In this document: in pieces, positions 37,521 through 46,407 of the stretch
Layout of the letters: each line of letters starts with the position of its first letter
How positions within the stretch are numbered: the stretch's first letter is position 1
Assembly: GCA_942490995.1 (NCBI GenBank)
Contig: CALOBG010000054.1
Span: 124,001 to 188,000, forward strand
DNA: 64,000 nucleotides
Source: UBA981 sp942490995
GTDB taxonomy: Bacteria; Pseudomonadota; Gammaproteobacteria; Ga0077536
Direction: 5' to 3'
The notes under the pieces: model-generated
The model's input: the letters and a program-made list of their open reading frames with translations, nothing else
The model's database searches: none
Told to the model about the DNA's origin: nothing
Position numbers and translations under genes: made by a program

Positions 37521-37990
37521 CCGCGGGATCAGCGAGCTTGGGTCAGGCCTTCAAAGAGCAACTCAGCGCCGATATCAAAACGGCAATGAAGGCGCACGAA
37601 AAGGAAAAACTCGGTGCCTTGCGCCTGATCGCCGCGGTCGTCAAACAATACGAAGTCGATCAGCGCGCGGAGGTCGATGACGCCGTCGCCGTGGACCTGC
37701 TGACGCGCATGGCCAAGCAGCGTCGCGAATCGATCACCCAATACGAAGCAGCCAATCGCGACGACCTCGTCGCTACCGAACAGTTCGAACTCGATCTAAT
37801 CACCGCCTACCTGCCGGCCCAGCTCTCGGCTGCGGAAATCGATCAGCATGTCGTTGACGCCATCGCCGCCAGCGGCGCGGCCGGCATGCGCGACATGGGA
37901 AAAGTCATGGGCCGACTGAACGCCGAACTCAAGGGTCGCGCCGACATGGGCGTGGTCAGCGCCGCGGTCAAAGCCCGACTCTCTGCGTAG
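37517..37990 (+). CDS. yqeY: GatB/YqeY domain protein
   Basis: The 157-residue product starts at a TTG overlapping the rpsU stop; a second TTG a few codons later is possible. The YqeY family signature is present: LKSD-like AFKEQLSADIKTAMKAHEKE, LGALRLIAAVVKQ, RRESITQYEAANRDDL, and MGKVMGRLNAELKGRADMGVVS. This all-helical domain resembles the tRNA-binding tail of GatB, but stand-alone members have no established role. It sits between rpsU and dnaG, an arrangement shared by many non-enteric gammaproteobacteria. Confidence 0.93.
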   Translation: MTAGSASLGQAFKEQLSADIKTAMKAHEKEKLGALRLIAAVVKQYEVDQRAEVDDAVAVDLLTRMAKQRRESITQYEAANRDDLVATEQFELDLITAYLPAQLSAAEIDQHVVDAIAASGAAGMRDMGKVMGRLNAELKGRADMGVVSAAVKARLSA

Positions 37991-38069
37991 ATCCGCTACG
38001 GCACGGTTCACTACCGCCGCCGCACTGCCTACAATCTGGTCCCCAGTGACGCGGTAGTAAACAAGCTCC

Positions 38070-39800
38070 ATGGCCGGCCGCATCCCCGATCACTTCATCG
38101 ACGCGCTGCTCGCCCGCATCGACATTGTCGATCTGATCGAATCCTACCTGCCCTTGCGCAAGGCCGGCCGCGATTTTCAGGCGCTGTGCCCCTTCCATGG
38201 CGAAAAAACCCCGTCGTTCACCATCAGTCGCGAGAAACAGTTTTATCACTGCTTTGGTTGCAGTGCCCACGGCACCGCCATCGGGTTCCTGATGAACTAC
38301 CGCAATCTCGAGTTCCGTGAAGCCGTGGAAGAGCTCGCCGCCATCGCCGGCCTCGAGATCCCGCTCGAAGCGCGCGGTCCGCAGACCGCCAATACCCGCG
38401 AGATCTACGCGGTCCTCGAACGCGCGCGCGGCCACTATGAACAGCAGTTGCGCCAGGCCGCGGACCGCGAACGCGCGGTCGCCTACCTCAAGGGTCGCGG
38501 CATTACCGGCGCGGTGGCCAAACAGTTCCGCCTCGGCTTCGCTCCGGATGGCTGGCGCAACCTGTTCGACGCGCTGGTCGGTGACGGCGTCGAAGCGACC
38601 CTCCTCGAGCGCGCGGGACTCGCCATCCAGCGCGATCGCGGCGGCCACTATGACCGCTTTCGCGATCGCATCATGTTTCCTATCCACGACCGCCGCGGAC
38701 GCGTGATTGGATTCGGCGGCCGGATCCTCGACCAGGGCGAACCCAAGTATCTCAATTCGCCCGAAACCGAAGTTTTTCACAAGGGCCGCGAACTCTACGG
38801 CCTGCACGAAGCGCTCAACGCCGGCGCCGCCGATACCCTGATCGTGGTTGAAGGCTACATGGACGTGATTGCGCTCAACCAGTTCGGCCAGAACAACGCC
38901 GTTGCGACGCTCGGCACGGCCGTCACCGAGGCGCATCTCGAACAGCTGTTCCGCCACGCCGCGCAGGTCACGTTCTGTTTCGACGGCGACGCCGCGGGAC
39001 GGCGAGCGGCCTGGAAAGCGCTCGAGATCTCGCTCGGCAAAATGGAGGGCAATCGCGAGATCCGCTTCAGTTTCCTGCCCGACGGCCACGATCCCGACAG
39101 CGCCATCCGCGAATTCGGCGCTGCCGGCTGGCTTAAGGCAGCGCAGAATTTCGGTCTCTCTGACTACCTGATCGATACCCTCAAGGCCGACGTCGATATC
39201 ACCACCAGCGAAGGCCGCACGCGCCTGGTCGCCCAGGCCGAGCCGTATCTCAAGCGCGTACCCGATCGCGCCCACCGCGCCATCGGCGCGCGCCGGCTGG
39301 CCGCGGAAACCGGCTTTGACGAGGAACTCATCCGCCAGCAACTGGGATTCGGCCAGGGTCGTGGTCGCGCCCGGCCGGCGGCCGCGAGGCTCGATCGCTA
39401 CGCCACCCGTGGTCTGCACGAACAGGCCCTCGGCCTGCTCCTTCAGCACCCCGAAATCGCCGTCGAGCTGAATCCCGATACGGCGGCGTTCATCGGCGCG
39501 GAACTCGACGAGTGCGCGTTGCTGCTCGAGGTCTGGACGGTGGCGCTGAAGGACTCGATTGGCCCGGCGGCGCTGCTGGAACGATTTCGCGGCAGTGCAG
39601 TCGAAGCTGCACTGACCGCCCTGTCGGCGATGCCGTTCAACATCCCGGACAGCGCTGTGACGCAGGAATTCGCCGATGCCGTGCAACGCCTGCGGGTCAA
39701 GGCGGAGCGGCAGCGCTACGAACGCATCGCCGCCACGCCGATGGCCGAACTCAGCGCCGAACAGAAGGATTTTCTGCGCAACTACCGGCGCAAAGTCTGA
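38070..39800 (+). CDS. dnaG: DNA primase
   Basis: The 576-residue product has an N-terminal zinc-binding CHC2 domain (CPFHGEKTPSFTIS, FYHCFGCSAHGTAIGF), the RNA-polymerase core, and a TOPRIM domain (VVEGYMDVIALNQFGQ; DGDAAGRRAAWKA). A helical C-terminal region binds DnaB. It makes RNA primers for replication. It is the third gene of the rpsU-yqeY-dnaG-rpoD cluster. The length is normal. Confidence 0.97.
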   Translation: MAGRIPDHFIDALLARIDIVDLIESYLPLRKAGRDFQALCPFHGEKTPSFTISREKQFYHCFGCSAHGTAIGFLMNYRNLEFREAVEELAAIAGLEIPLEARGPQTANTREIYAVLERARGHYEQQLRQAADRERAVAYLKGRGITGAVAKQFRLGFAPDGWRNLFDALVGDGVEATLLERAGLAIQRDRGGHYDRFRDRIMFPIHDRRGRVIGFGGRILDQGEPKYLNSPETEVFHKGRELYGLHEALNAGAADTLIVVEGYMDVIALNQFGQNNAVATLGTAVTEAHLEQLFRHAAQVTFCFDGDAAGRRAAWKALEISLGKMEGNREIRFSFLPDGHDPDSAIREFGAAGWLKAAQNFGLSDYLIDTLKADVDITTSEGRTRLVAQAEPYLKRVPDRAHRAIGARRLAAETGFDEELIRQQLGFGQGRGRARPAAARLDRYATRGLHEQALGLLLQHPEIAVELNPDTAAFIGAELDECALLLEVWTVALKDSIGPAALLERFRGSAVEAALTALSAMPFNIPDSAVTQEFADAVQRLRVKAERQRYERIAATPMAELSAEQKDFLRNYRRKV

Positions 39801-39919
39801 GCGCAGGGGAAGGTCCGCGGTGGGTTGCTTTCGCGCCCCGGCATGGACCCACGACACGATGGAAATACTGGTCAGGGACCGGCGAGTTGACGTATACTGG
39901 CCGGCTATTTTGTTGCACT

Positions 39920-39950
39920 TTCGCAACTAGCGGATGGTGCGCTTTATACT
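39920..39950 (+). promoter_or_regulatory. Possible internal promoter before rpoD
   Basis: A good -10 hexamer, TATACT, lies at 39945-39950, about 50 bp upstream of the rpoD start, with only a weak -35 match 16-18 bp before it. An internal promoter between dnaG and rpoD is known in enterics, so this is plausible but unproven. Confidence 0.35.
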
Positions 39951-40001
39951 AGACTTTCACTGGTCCGCGTAAGCGGTTGACCCCAAAGAGGCTGTCCCAG
40001 A

Positions 40002-41864
40002 TTGAGCAAAACAAAACCAGAACCTGCGGAAGTACTGGAAGAAGTCGAAAGACCCGACCAGCAGTCCCAGCTCAAAATGTTAATCGCGAAAGGCAAGGAG
40101 CAGGGCTTCCTGACCTATCACGAGGTTAACGATCATCTGCCGAACGATATCGTCGATCCCGAGCAGATCGAAGATATTATCAACATGATCAATGACATGG
40201 GCATCACGGTGCACGAAACACCGCCGGACCAGGATGCCATGTTGCTGAACGACAGCGACGTTGACGAGGAGGCCGCCGAGGAAGCCGCGGCGGCGCTGGC
40301 CGCGGTCGACAACGAGTTTGGTCGCACCACCGACCCGGTGCGCATGTACATGCGCGAGATGGGCACGGTCGACCTGCTCACCCGCGAGGGCGAAATCAAG
40401 ATTGCCAAGCGCATCGAGGACGGCCTCAAGCAGGTCCTTTCCGCGCTGGCCGATTTCCCGACCGTATCCCAGCTGTTCCTGCTCGACTACGCGCGCACCG
40501 AGACCGCCGAGATCAAGATCACCGACATGATCTCGGGCTTCATCGACTACAGCGCGGAAGCGGCAATCCCACAGCCCGCGCAGCCGCAGAACAACAGCGA
40601 CGACAAGGATGATAAGGACGACGACGACGACGAGGACGAAGAAGAGGCGCCGAACCCGCTCGATCCCGAAGAAGTCGCCGAGCGTTTTGCCGACTACGCC
40701 AAGCTGTTCAAGAAGGTCCAGAACTCGACCAAGCGCAACGGCCGCAACCACACTCGCACCGAAACCCTGCGCAAAGACCTGCAGGAGAAATTTCTCGAGT
40801 TCAAGCTGGTCCCCAAACTGACGGACAAGCTGACCGAACACGTGCGCGTGATTGTCGAAGAAATCCGCCGCCAGGAACGCGCAATCATGGACATCTGCGT
40901 GAAGCAGTGCCGGATGCCGCGCAAGGATTTTCTCGGTCACTTCGTTGACGCCGAGACCGATCCGAAATGGCTGCGCTCGGTGGTGCGCCAGAAAAAACCG
41001 TACGCGGCAGCGATCAAGGAGCGCCAGGAAGAGATCATGATGGCGCAGAAGCGCCTGCAGGAAATCGAGGAAAATCACGATATCGCGATTTCCTCGATCA
41101 AAGATATCAATCGGCGCATGTCGATCGGTGAAGCCAAGGCGCGCCGCGCGAAGAAAGAGATGGTCGAGGCGAACCTGCGCCTGGTGATCTCGATCGCCAA
41201 AAAATACACCAATCGCGGCCTGCTGTTCCTGGACCTGATCCAGGAAGGCAACATCGGCCTGATGAAGGCGGTCGACAAGTTCGAGTACCGCCGCGGCTAC
41301 AAGTTTTCGACCTATGCCACGTGGTGGATCCGGCAGGCCATCACCCGTTCGATCGCCGACCAGGCGCGCACGATTCGAATTCCGGTGCACATGATCGAAA
41401 CGATCAACAAGCTCAACCGCATCTCGCGGCAGATCCTGCAGGAAAAAGGCCGCGAACCGACCCCGGAAGAGCTCGCCGATCGCATGGAGATGCCGGAAGA
41501 CAAGATCCGCAAGGTCCTCAAGATCGCGAAAGAACCGATCTCGATGGAAACCCCGATCGGGGACGACGAGGATTCACACCTCGGCGATTTCATCGAGGAC
41601 CAGAATATCTACGCGCCGATCGACTCCGCAACCTTCGAAGGCCTGTGTCGTTCAACCAAGGAAGTGTTGTCCGGCCTGACCCAGCGCGAAGCGAAAGTGC
41701 TGCGCATGCGCTTCGGGATCGACATGAACACCGACCACACGCTCGAAGAAGTCGGCAAACAGTTCGATGTCACCCGCGAACGCATTCGACAGATAGAAGC
41801 GAAGGCCCTGCGCAAACTGCGTCACCCCTCGCGTTCGGAGCGTCTGCGTACGTTTCTGGATTGA
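40002..41864 (+). CDS. rpoD: Primary sigma factor RpoD (sigma-70)
   Basis: The 620-residue sigma factor starts at TTG behind AAAGAG. Region 1.1 is followed by region 1.2 (DPVRMYMREMGTVDLLTREG), a non-conserved insertion with an unusually acidic run (residues about 203-217, nearly all Asp and Glu), regions 2.1-2.4 (NLRLVISIAKKY; FSTYATWWIRQAITRSIADQ), region 3 and region 4.2 (TLEEVGKQFDVTRERIRQIE). It directs RNA polymerase to housekeeping promoters. Confidence 0.98.
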   Translation: MSKTKPEPAEVLEEVERPDQQSQLKMLIAKGKEQGFLTYHEVNDHLPNDIVDPEQIEDIINMINDMGITVHETPPDQDAMLLNDSDVDEEAAEEAAAALAAVDNEFGRTTDPVRMYMREMGTVDLLTREGEIKIAKRIEDGLKQVLSALADFPTVSQLFLLDYARTETAEIKITDMISGFIDYSAEAAIPQPAQPQNNSDDKDDKDDDDDEDEEEAPNPLDPEEVAERFADYAKLFKKVQNSTKRNGRNHTRTETLRKDLQEKFLEFKLVPKLTDKLTEHVRVIVEEIRRQERAIMDICVKQCRMPRKDFLGHFVDAETDPKWLRSVVRQKKPYAAAIKERQEEIMMAQKRLQEIEENHDIAISSIKDINRRMSIGEAKARRAKKEMVEANLRLVISIAKKYTNRGLLFLDLIQEGNIGLMKAVDKFEYRRGYKFSTYATWWIRQAITRSIADQARTIRIPVHMIETINKLNRISRQILQEKGREPTPEELADRMEMPEDKIRKVLKIAKEPISMETPIGDDEDSHLGDFIEDQNIYAPIDSATFEGLCRSTKEVLSGLTQREAKVLRMRFGIDMNTDHTLEEVGKQFDVTRERIRQIEAKALRKLRHPSRSERLRTFLD

Positions 41865-41867
41865 TCG

Positions 41868-41906
41868 CGACCCCCGCGGTACGGTGAAATTGCCGTACCG
41901 CGGGTC
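41868..41906 (+). terminator. Strong hairpin after rpoD
   Basis: A perfect 12-bp stem CCCGCGGTACGG / CCGTACCGCGGG with an 8-nt loop lies immediately after the rpoD stop. There is no T-run, but the stem strength suggests it ends or protects the operon transcript. Confidence 0.6.
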
Positions 41907-41936
41907 GCACCCTCCCCACGCATCAGTGCTGTTCGC

Positions 41937-42013
<77 letters not shown>

Positions 42014-42151
42014 ATTTTTTCAATTACTTACGCTTCAAAAATGACTTGGAGCAGTGTTTTTCACGAAAAGATTCCCAATATTCCCCGCCTCGACGGCGTC
42101 TGTTCACGCGTCCGGTTGCAGGAATGGGTGGCAGCTAAAAATGAAGGAGAC

Positions 42152-42757
42152 CTAATCTTCTTCCTCGAACGCGATCCGCCACCGCTTTTTCGGATTATCG
42201 AATTTCACCCGCCCGGGATCGAATTGCTCGGGGTTGAAACGATCCCCCACCCACTCGCGCATTTCCTCGTACTGTTCGTGATCAGGGTCATTCAAGATCT
42301 CGAGCAACATTTGGTATCCCCCTATACCTCCACAATCTTCGGGCGGGCATGCGCGTTCGCCTCCCGAGCATTGCGGATATTTCCCGCCTTTCTCACGATC
42401 CGTAATCTCTTGCAGCAGGACACGGTGGCTCCAACCGTCCCCGAAATCATATTCATACTCCGCGCTGGCCCCCGGTTTACTCAGATAGGACAGTATCGGA
42501 ACCTCCCATCCTGCGAGGACGGGCCGGTCATTAAAATCATCGTCAAGCGGAATGCCAATCTCTGCAACGCCGCGGGTTTTCGGATCCCGAATGCGAAATG
42601 CATGGAGGTGATAATCGAGCCATCCCATCGCGTCCTGAATGGCAACGTGCAAGTCCCAGAACGAGTAAGACGATGGTACAACGATCTCCCGCCAGATCGA
42701 CGGCGCTATCCCTTCCAGCTCGATGCGAAAGTGTAACAATTGCTTCTTACTTGCCAT
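42152..42757 (-). CDS. Plasmid pRiA4b ORF-3 family protein
   Basis: The 201-residue product, counted from MASKKQLLHFRIELEGI, matches the PRiA4_ORF3 fold: PSIWREIVVPSSYSFWDLHV, AIQDAMGWLDYHLHAFRI, YEYDFGDGWSHRVLLQEI, and CPPEDCGGIGGYQ. The family occurs on plasmids and islands and has no proven function. It is the first gene after the tRNA, which fits recent acquisition. The GC content is visibly lower than in the housekeeping genes. Confidence 0.88.
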   Translation of the reverse strand: MASKKQLLHFRIELEGIAPSIWREIVVPSSYSFWDLHVAIQDAMGWLDYHLHAFRIRDPKTRGVAEIGIPLDDDFNDRPVLAGWEVPILSYLSKPGASAEYEYDFGDGWSHRVLLQEITDREKGGKYPQCSGGERACPPEDCGGIGGYQMLLEILNDPDHEQYEEMREWVGDRFNPEQFDPGRVKFDNPKKRWRIAFEEED

Positions 42758-42884
42758 GTGGTTACCCCGTAAACCGGTCGTTAACAAAGGCTCGTAGGTT
42801 CGAACATTTCCGTTCGCGCCTACTACAGTCACAATTTCGGGCAATTTGCTTGCATTGCGAAGGATTCAGCTTGATAGCCGAACT

Positions 42885-43937
42885 TTAATTCCTTCCGTAC
42901 CACGTACCCTTCCCTCTGCCGTACTGGCTGAGATGGTTGCTGAGTACAAGTGCCTGGAGGTGCTTCTTGATTGTGTTGCGATTGGCACCCGTGATCGCGA
43001 CGATCTGTGCGTTCGTGACTTTGCCGTGCTCTCTGGCAAGCTCGAGGATCCGTAGCGACAGTTCCGGCAACGTGTCGATCATCAAACGCTCGCGATCAAT
43101 CTTCGTCTCTAACCGTTGTTTCTGGCGCCGCAGCGCGTTCAGAAAATATCCGATCCACGGCTGCCAGTTCGGCTTCTCGCTGCGAATCGTTCCTTGCGTC
43201 TGACGCAGCGCGAGGTAGTACTGCTCCTTTGTGTTCTCGATAACGCTCTCTAGCGAGCTGTACGGAACATAGGTGTAACCACTGCGTAGCAGCAGAAGCG
43301 TCGTGAGGATCCGTGACAGCCGTCCATTGCCATCCTGGAACGGATGGATCTCCAAAAACACGACGATGAAGATTGCGATCACCAACAATGGGTGCAGCGG
43401 TCCGTCGTTCAGTTCCGCCCGCGTCCACGCGATCAATTCTTCCATTAACTGCGGTGTATCGAACGGCGTGGCGGTTTCGAAGACGATCCCTACCTCCTTG
43501 CCATCCGCATCAAAAGCGCTGATATGGTTCGTGTTGGTTTTGTAAGCCCCGCGGTGGCGTTCGTCCTTTGCGCTGTGAAGGAGGAGGTCACGGTGCAGCT
43601 GTTTAATATGGTTTTCGGTGAGGGGGATCTCGCCTGCGTGTGCAAACATCGTTTCCACGGTGGCGGCATATCCCGCGACCTCTTGTTCGTCGCGCGTCGC
43701 GAATGTCTTGATCTCAAGATTGGATAGCAGACGCGCGATTTCCTTATCCGAAAGCCTGCTGCCTTCGATCCGCGTAGAAGAGCCAATGCTCTCTATTGTT
43801 GCTACCCGGCGGAGCGCCGAGAGTCGCTCCGGAGCCAGGGTACCAAGCGCGCGCCAGGCGCCTTTGAACTCTTCGATTTCAGCGATGAGCGCGAGGATTT
43901 CAGGGGTGATCACCAGATTGTCGGTACGAAAGCTCAT
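42885..43937 (-). CDS. Fic family protein, class II (N-terminal inhibitory helix)
   Basis: The 350-residue product is counted from MSFRTDNLVITPEI; the frame extends upstream through repeat-rich DNA that looks regulatory. An inhibitory motif STRIEGSRLS (SxxxEG) lies near residue 60, and the Fic core HPFQDGNGRLSR carries the catalytic His and the ATP-binding GNGR. A C-terminal winged helix (AREHGKVTNAQIVAITGAN) follows. Such proteins AMPylate targets and often regulate their own promoter. No separate antitoxin is adjacent, as expected for self-inhibited class II. Confidence 0.92.
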   Translation of the reverse strand: MSFRTDNLVITPEILALIAEIEEFKGAWRALGTLAPERLSALRRVATIESIGSSTRIEGSRLSDKEIARLLSNLEIKTFATRDEQEVAGYAATVETMFAHAGEIPLTENHIKQLHRDLLLHSAKDERHRGAYKTNTNHISAFDADGKEVGIVFETATPFDTPQLMEELIAWTRAELNDGPLHPLLVIAIFIVVFLEIHPFQDGNGRLSRILTTLLLLRSGYTYVPYSSLESVIENTKEQYYLALRQTQGTIRSEKPNWQPWIGYFLNALRRQKQRLETKIDRERLMIDTLPELSLRILELAREHGKVTNAQIVAITGANRNTIKKHLQALVLSNHLSQYGRGKGTWYGRN

Positions 43938-44016
43938 ACCCACATATATACCCATAAATATCCATATAGGCAAGGTAAAGCCGTATACCCACAAGATTAC
44001 TCGTAAATATCCATAT
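43938..44016 (-). promoter_or_regulatory. AT-rich direct repeats upstream of fic gene (candidate operator)
   Basis: The 13-mer TAAATATCCATAT occurs at 43954-43966 and again at 44004-44016, spaced 50 bp, each preceded by TATACCCA. The pair lies directly upstream of the preferred fic start, in AT-rich DNA that contrasts with its surroundings. This suggests autoregulation, probably by the winged-helix part of the Fic protein. About 290 bases further up to 44305 hold no recognised gene. Confidence 0.55.
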
Positions 44017-44305
44017 TTTAGGTTAGTTTCAAGCTCTAAGGCTTTGTGCTGAACACGAGAACCATCGGGATATTTGCGATGGCATAACGATTCATGAGAC
44101 GGCTGCCGGGGCCGCGAAATTTTGTTCGCGGAGCAGAAAAAGCTAGCGTCCCTCATCGGAATTCTCTCATCTGGACTGCAGTGCTGTAAGGGAACCGCGC
44201 CGAAGCCACCTATTCGGTGAACCCGTCGAAACTGGTTCGCTTCTGCGGAGCTATATCGTCAATACTTTGTATTGACATTTTAATGTTGTCGGCTATCCTT
44301 CCCTA

Positions 44306-44797
44306 ATGGTCAAGTCGCGGCAGCTACAAATCCGGGTCACTGATGGGGAAAAGTCGCAGATCCAACAACGTGCCGCCGTGGCCGGGATGGATGTTTCCAA
44401 ATGGGTGTTGATGCAAGTCCTGCCGCCCGCGGCAGAGCGTTTCCAGGCGATCTGCACCTCGCTGGCCGCAAGCCCGGATAATCGCGTTTATGCGCTCGCG
44501 GAGCTCAATGATTTTCTTTCGTCTCTTAACAGGAACGTACTCGCAGCGGCGGTGCGCGAACCGCCGCGTGTTGAATTGCCGCGGTTCGAAGCGAACTACG
44601 TGGCCGCGATGGTCGGGCACACGGCTGCCCTTAAGAACATTCCCGGGCCGCGTTGGGTCCGCGACATCGAGCCACTCGATGAGCCGTGGTTTGCATCGTC
44701 CTTAAAAAGCCTGCGGCTTCATCTTCTAACGCGTTCGCCGCCAGCGTTCAGAACTAGAAATTTGTTCGTCGATAGCACCATTGGACAGAGGGTCTAG
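44306..44797 (+). CDS. Ribbon-helix-helix-like small protein, putative antitoxin
   Basis: The 163-residue product begins RQLQIRVTDGEKSQIQQRAA and continues VAGMDVSKWVLMQVLP, which is the DUF1778/plasmid-type pattern of a ribbon-helix-helix DNA-binding domain. The remainder is a helical tail without known similarity. Its stop and the next gene's start overlap by one base, implying tight coupling with the nucleotidyltransferase-like gene. By analogy with paired RHH / nucleotidyltransferase modules it could be the antidote and repressor; this is inferred. Confidence 0.65.
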   Translation: MVKSRQLQIRVTDGEKSQIQQRAAVAGMDVSKWVLMQVLPPAAERFQAICTSLAASPDNRVYALAELNDFLSSLNRNVLAAAVREPPRVELPRFEANYVAAMVGHTAALKNIPGPRWVRDIEPLDEPWFASSLKSLRLHLLTRSPPAFRTRNLFVDSTIGQRV

Positions 44798-45321
44798 TGG
44801 CACTTGAACGAGTCGAAATTATCAAGCTACTCAATTCGCTGAACAATGAATTAGCAAAAGACGGCGTAACGGGTGAGCTATATGTCCTCGGCGGCGCCGT
44901 GATGTGTCTCGCGCTTGAAGCGCGCCCGTCAACGCAAGATATCGATGGATACTTCAAACCAACGAGCAGCGTGCGCGCTGCAGCTAAGCGCGTTGCCGCA
45001 ATCGCCGGCGTTGCGGACGACTGGCTGAACGATGCGGCCAAAGGCTACATCAGCGAGAAAGGTGATTTTGATCCGTTTCTCGAACTGTCGAATCTGCGGA
45101 TCATGACGGCCAGTCCGAAGTATTTGCTCGCGATGAAATGTCTCGCGATGCGACTGGGGGCAGAATTCCATGATGAAAACGATGTCCGCTTTCTGCTCCG
45201 TTACCTGGATTTAACGACCTACGAAGCCGCGGTAGACATTATCTCCCGTTACTATCCGTTAGAAAGATTCCCGCAGAAATCCCTTTATGCGCTTGAGGAA
45301 ATATGCGCGGAACTCGGATGA
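44797..45321 (+). CDS. DUF6036-like nucleotidyltransferase-fold protein
   Basis: The 174-residue product (start GTG) has LYVLGGAVMCLAL followed by PSTQDIDGYFKP, giving a GG...DxD-type nucleotidyltransferase signature as in AbiEii-related proteins, then YLLAMKCLAMRL. Related proteins act as toxins in two-gene modules or in phage defence. The coupling to the RHH-like gene and the island setting support that reading. The activity is untested. Confidence 0.72.
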   Translation: MALERVEIIKLLNSLNNELAKDGVTGELYVLGGAVMCLALEARPSTQDIDGYFKPTSSVRAAAKRVAAIAGVADDWLNDAAKGYISEKGDFDPFLELSNLRIMTASPKYLLAMKCLAMRLGAEFHDENDVRFLLRYLDLTTYEAAVDIISRYYPLERFPQKSLYALEEICAELG

Positions 45322-45345
45322 ACCCGATCATGACGGAAACCCGCC

Positions 45346-45723
45346 ATGAATAAAGTCGCTGAAACAACTTCCGGAGGATGTATTTGTGGGGCCGTTCGAT
45401 ACGCCTTCTCTGGCACGCCCGATGAAGTGTTGGTTTGCCATTGTCCAGACTGCCGGCGTGCGGCTGGCGCACATTGCGTCGCCTACTTCTTCGTCTCGTT
45501 GTCGAAGTTCGAATTTACGAATGGACATCCGGCCGAATATGTGTCGTCGAAAGGCGTAGTTAGAAAATTTTGCGCGAAGTGTGGCACGACGCTCAGCTGG
45601 GAAGGCGATAAACAACCAGAACGTATTGATGTGACGCTCGGAAGTCTCGACGATCCGGAGCAGTTCGTACCGACCCGCGCTGTGTACAAAAAGCACAAAT
45701 TGTCGTGGGCGTCGCCGCTTTAG
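45346..45723 (+). CDS. GFA-family (Mss4-like) protein
   Basis: The 125-residue product has the GFA zinc-binding pattern GGCICGAVRYAFSG, VCHCPDCRRAAGAHC and FCAKCGTTLSW. The family is named for glutathione-dependent formaldehyde-activating enzyme, although most members have unknown chemistry. It follows the nucleotidyltransferase gene by 24 bp and is a passenger in the island. Confidence 0.88.
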   Translation: MNKVAETTSGGCICGAVRYAFSGTPDEVLVCHCPDCRRAAGAHCVAYFFVSLSKFEFTNGHPAEYVSSKGVVRKFCAKCGTTLSWEGDKQPERIDVTLGSLDDPEQFVPTRAVYKKHKLSWASPL

Positions 45724-45735
45724 ATTTCACTTTTC

Positions 45736-45769
45736 CGCGGAACACTCACGGATCACCGCCCAGTGTCAC
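45736..45769. repeat. 34-bp repeat, copy 1 (copy 2 at 63803-63836)
   Basis: The segment beginning CGCGGAACACTCACGGATCA recurs at 63803-63836 with two mismatches. Neither copy lies in a recognised gene. It may be the remnant of an IS end or of a cargo border. Confidence 0.7.
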
Positions 45770-45876
45770 CTCCCTGCGCCACCCTATCCTAACCTGCTGA
45801 TCCAAAAATATTTTCCCTAACTGATCCGCAGATACACTAGTCTAGAATAATCAGTACCCTATTGATTTTTAAGGCC

Positions 45877-45921
45877 CTCATAATCCCTTGGTCGTAGGTT
45901 CGAGTCCTACCGGGCCCACCA
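45877..45921 (+). repeat. Duplicated 3' part of tRNA-Ile2, candidate attachment site
   Basis: These 45 nt equal the tRNA 3' part (41969-42013) at 41 positions, including anticodon-loop sequence, variable loop, T-loop and CCA. The four differences are two compensating base pairs in the T-stem (GTAGG/CCTAC instead of CCAGG/CCTGG). The 5' half of a tRNA is missing, so this is not a functional gene. It marks the distal end of an insertion into the tRNA. Confidence 0.85.
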
Positions 45922-46028
45922 TTTACAAAACTTTTCGCGTCAAGCGTCATGCCCAGGATTGAGCGCGCCGCAGCAAAGTGAATCGCGCCGGGATTCCCGG
46001 AGGCTCCAAACCTTGAGAGACTGGAGTC

Positions 46029-46352
46029 ATGAAAACACAAAAATGTTATTCCCCGGAAGTCTGGGAACAGGCCGTCAGGCTGCTGTTTGAACATCGTGGC
46101 GAGTACGAGTCGGAATGATCGGCATTGACTTCGATCGCCTCGAAGATCGGTTGCACTGCGGAGACGCTGCGCAAATGGGTCCGGCAGGCCGAGTAGGACC
46201 AAGGGTTGCGCGCCGGCCTGACGAGTGACGATCCGGAGCGTCTGAATGCGCTGGAGCGGGAGAATAAAGAACTCAAACGGGCGAACGAGATATTGAAGAC
46301 GGCGTCAGCGTTTTTCGCCCAGCCGGAACGGCACTTCTTTGTGGTGTTTGAT
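46029..46352 (+). pseudogene. IS3-family OrfA remnant
   Basis: From the ATG at 46029 the frame reads as an IS3-type OrfA (MKTQKCYSPEVWEQAVRLLF, SIASKIGCTAETLRKWVRQA, LERENKELKRANEILKTASA) but is stopped by TGA near 46117 and TAG near 46194. No OrfB follows: the sequence after about 46352 is unrelated and runs into the next gene. It is a decayed fragment. Confidence 0.8.
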
Positions 46353-46407
46353 GACGGCTTCGTTGCCGATCCAGCACATTGTAGGCATTCGCGTTTCCGA
46401 GTTCTTT

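Noticed and set aside
37968..39926. 652-codon minus-strand open frame opposite dnaG
   Set aside because: It is a shadow of the GC-rich dnaG codons; the plus strand encodes a complete primase with all motifs.
40080..41390. 436-codon minus-strand open frame opposite rpoD
   Set aside because: Its valine/leucine-rich sequence is the complement of the acidic RpoD codons, not a membrane protein.
43938..44156. N-terminal membrane extension of the first Fic protein
   Set aside because: The upstream part of the frame is made of AT-rich direct repeats and lacks a ribosome site; the MSFRTDNLVI start matches Fic N-termini better.
45877..45921. A second tRNA gene
   Set aside because: Only the anticodon-loop-to-CCA part is present; the sequence before it cannot form the acceptor 5' strand or a D-arm.
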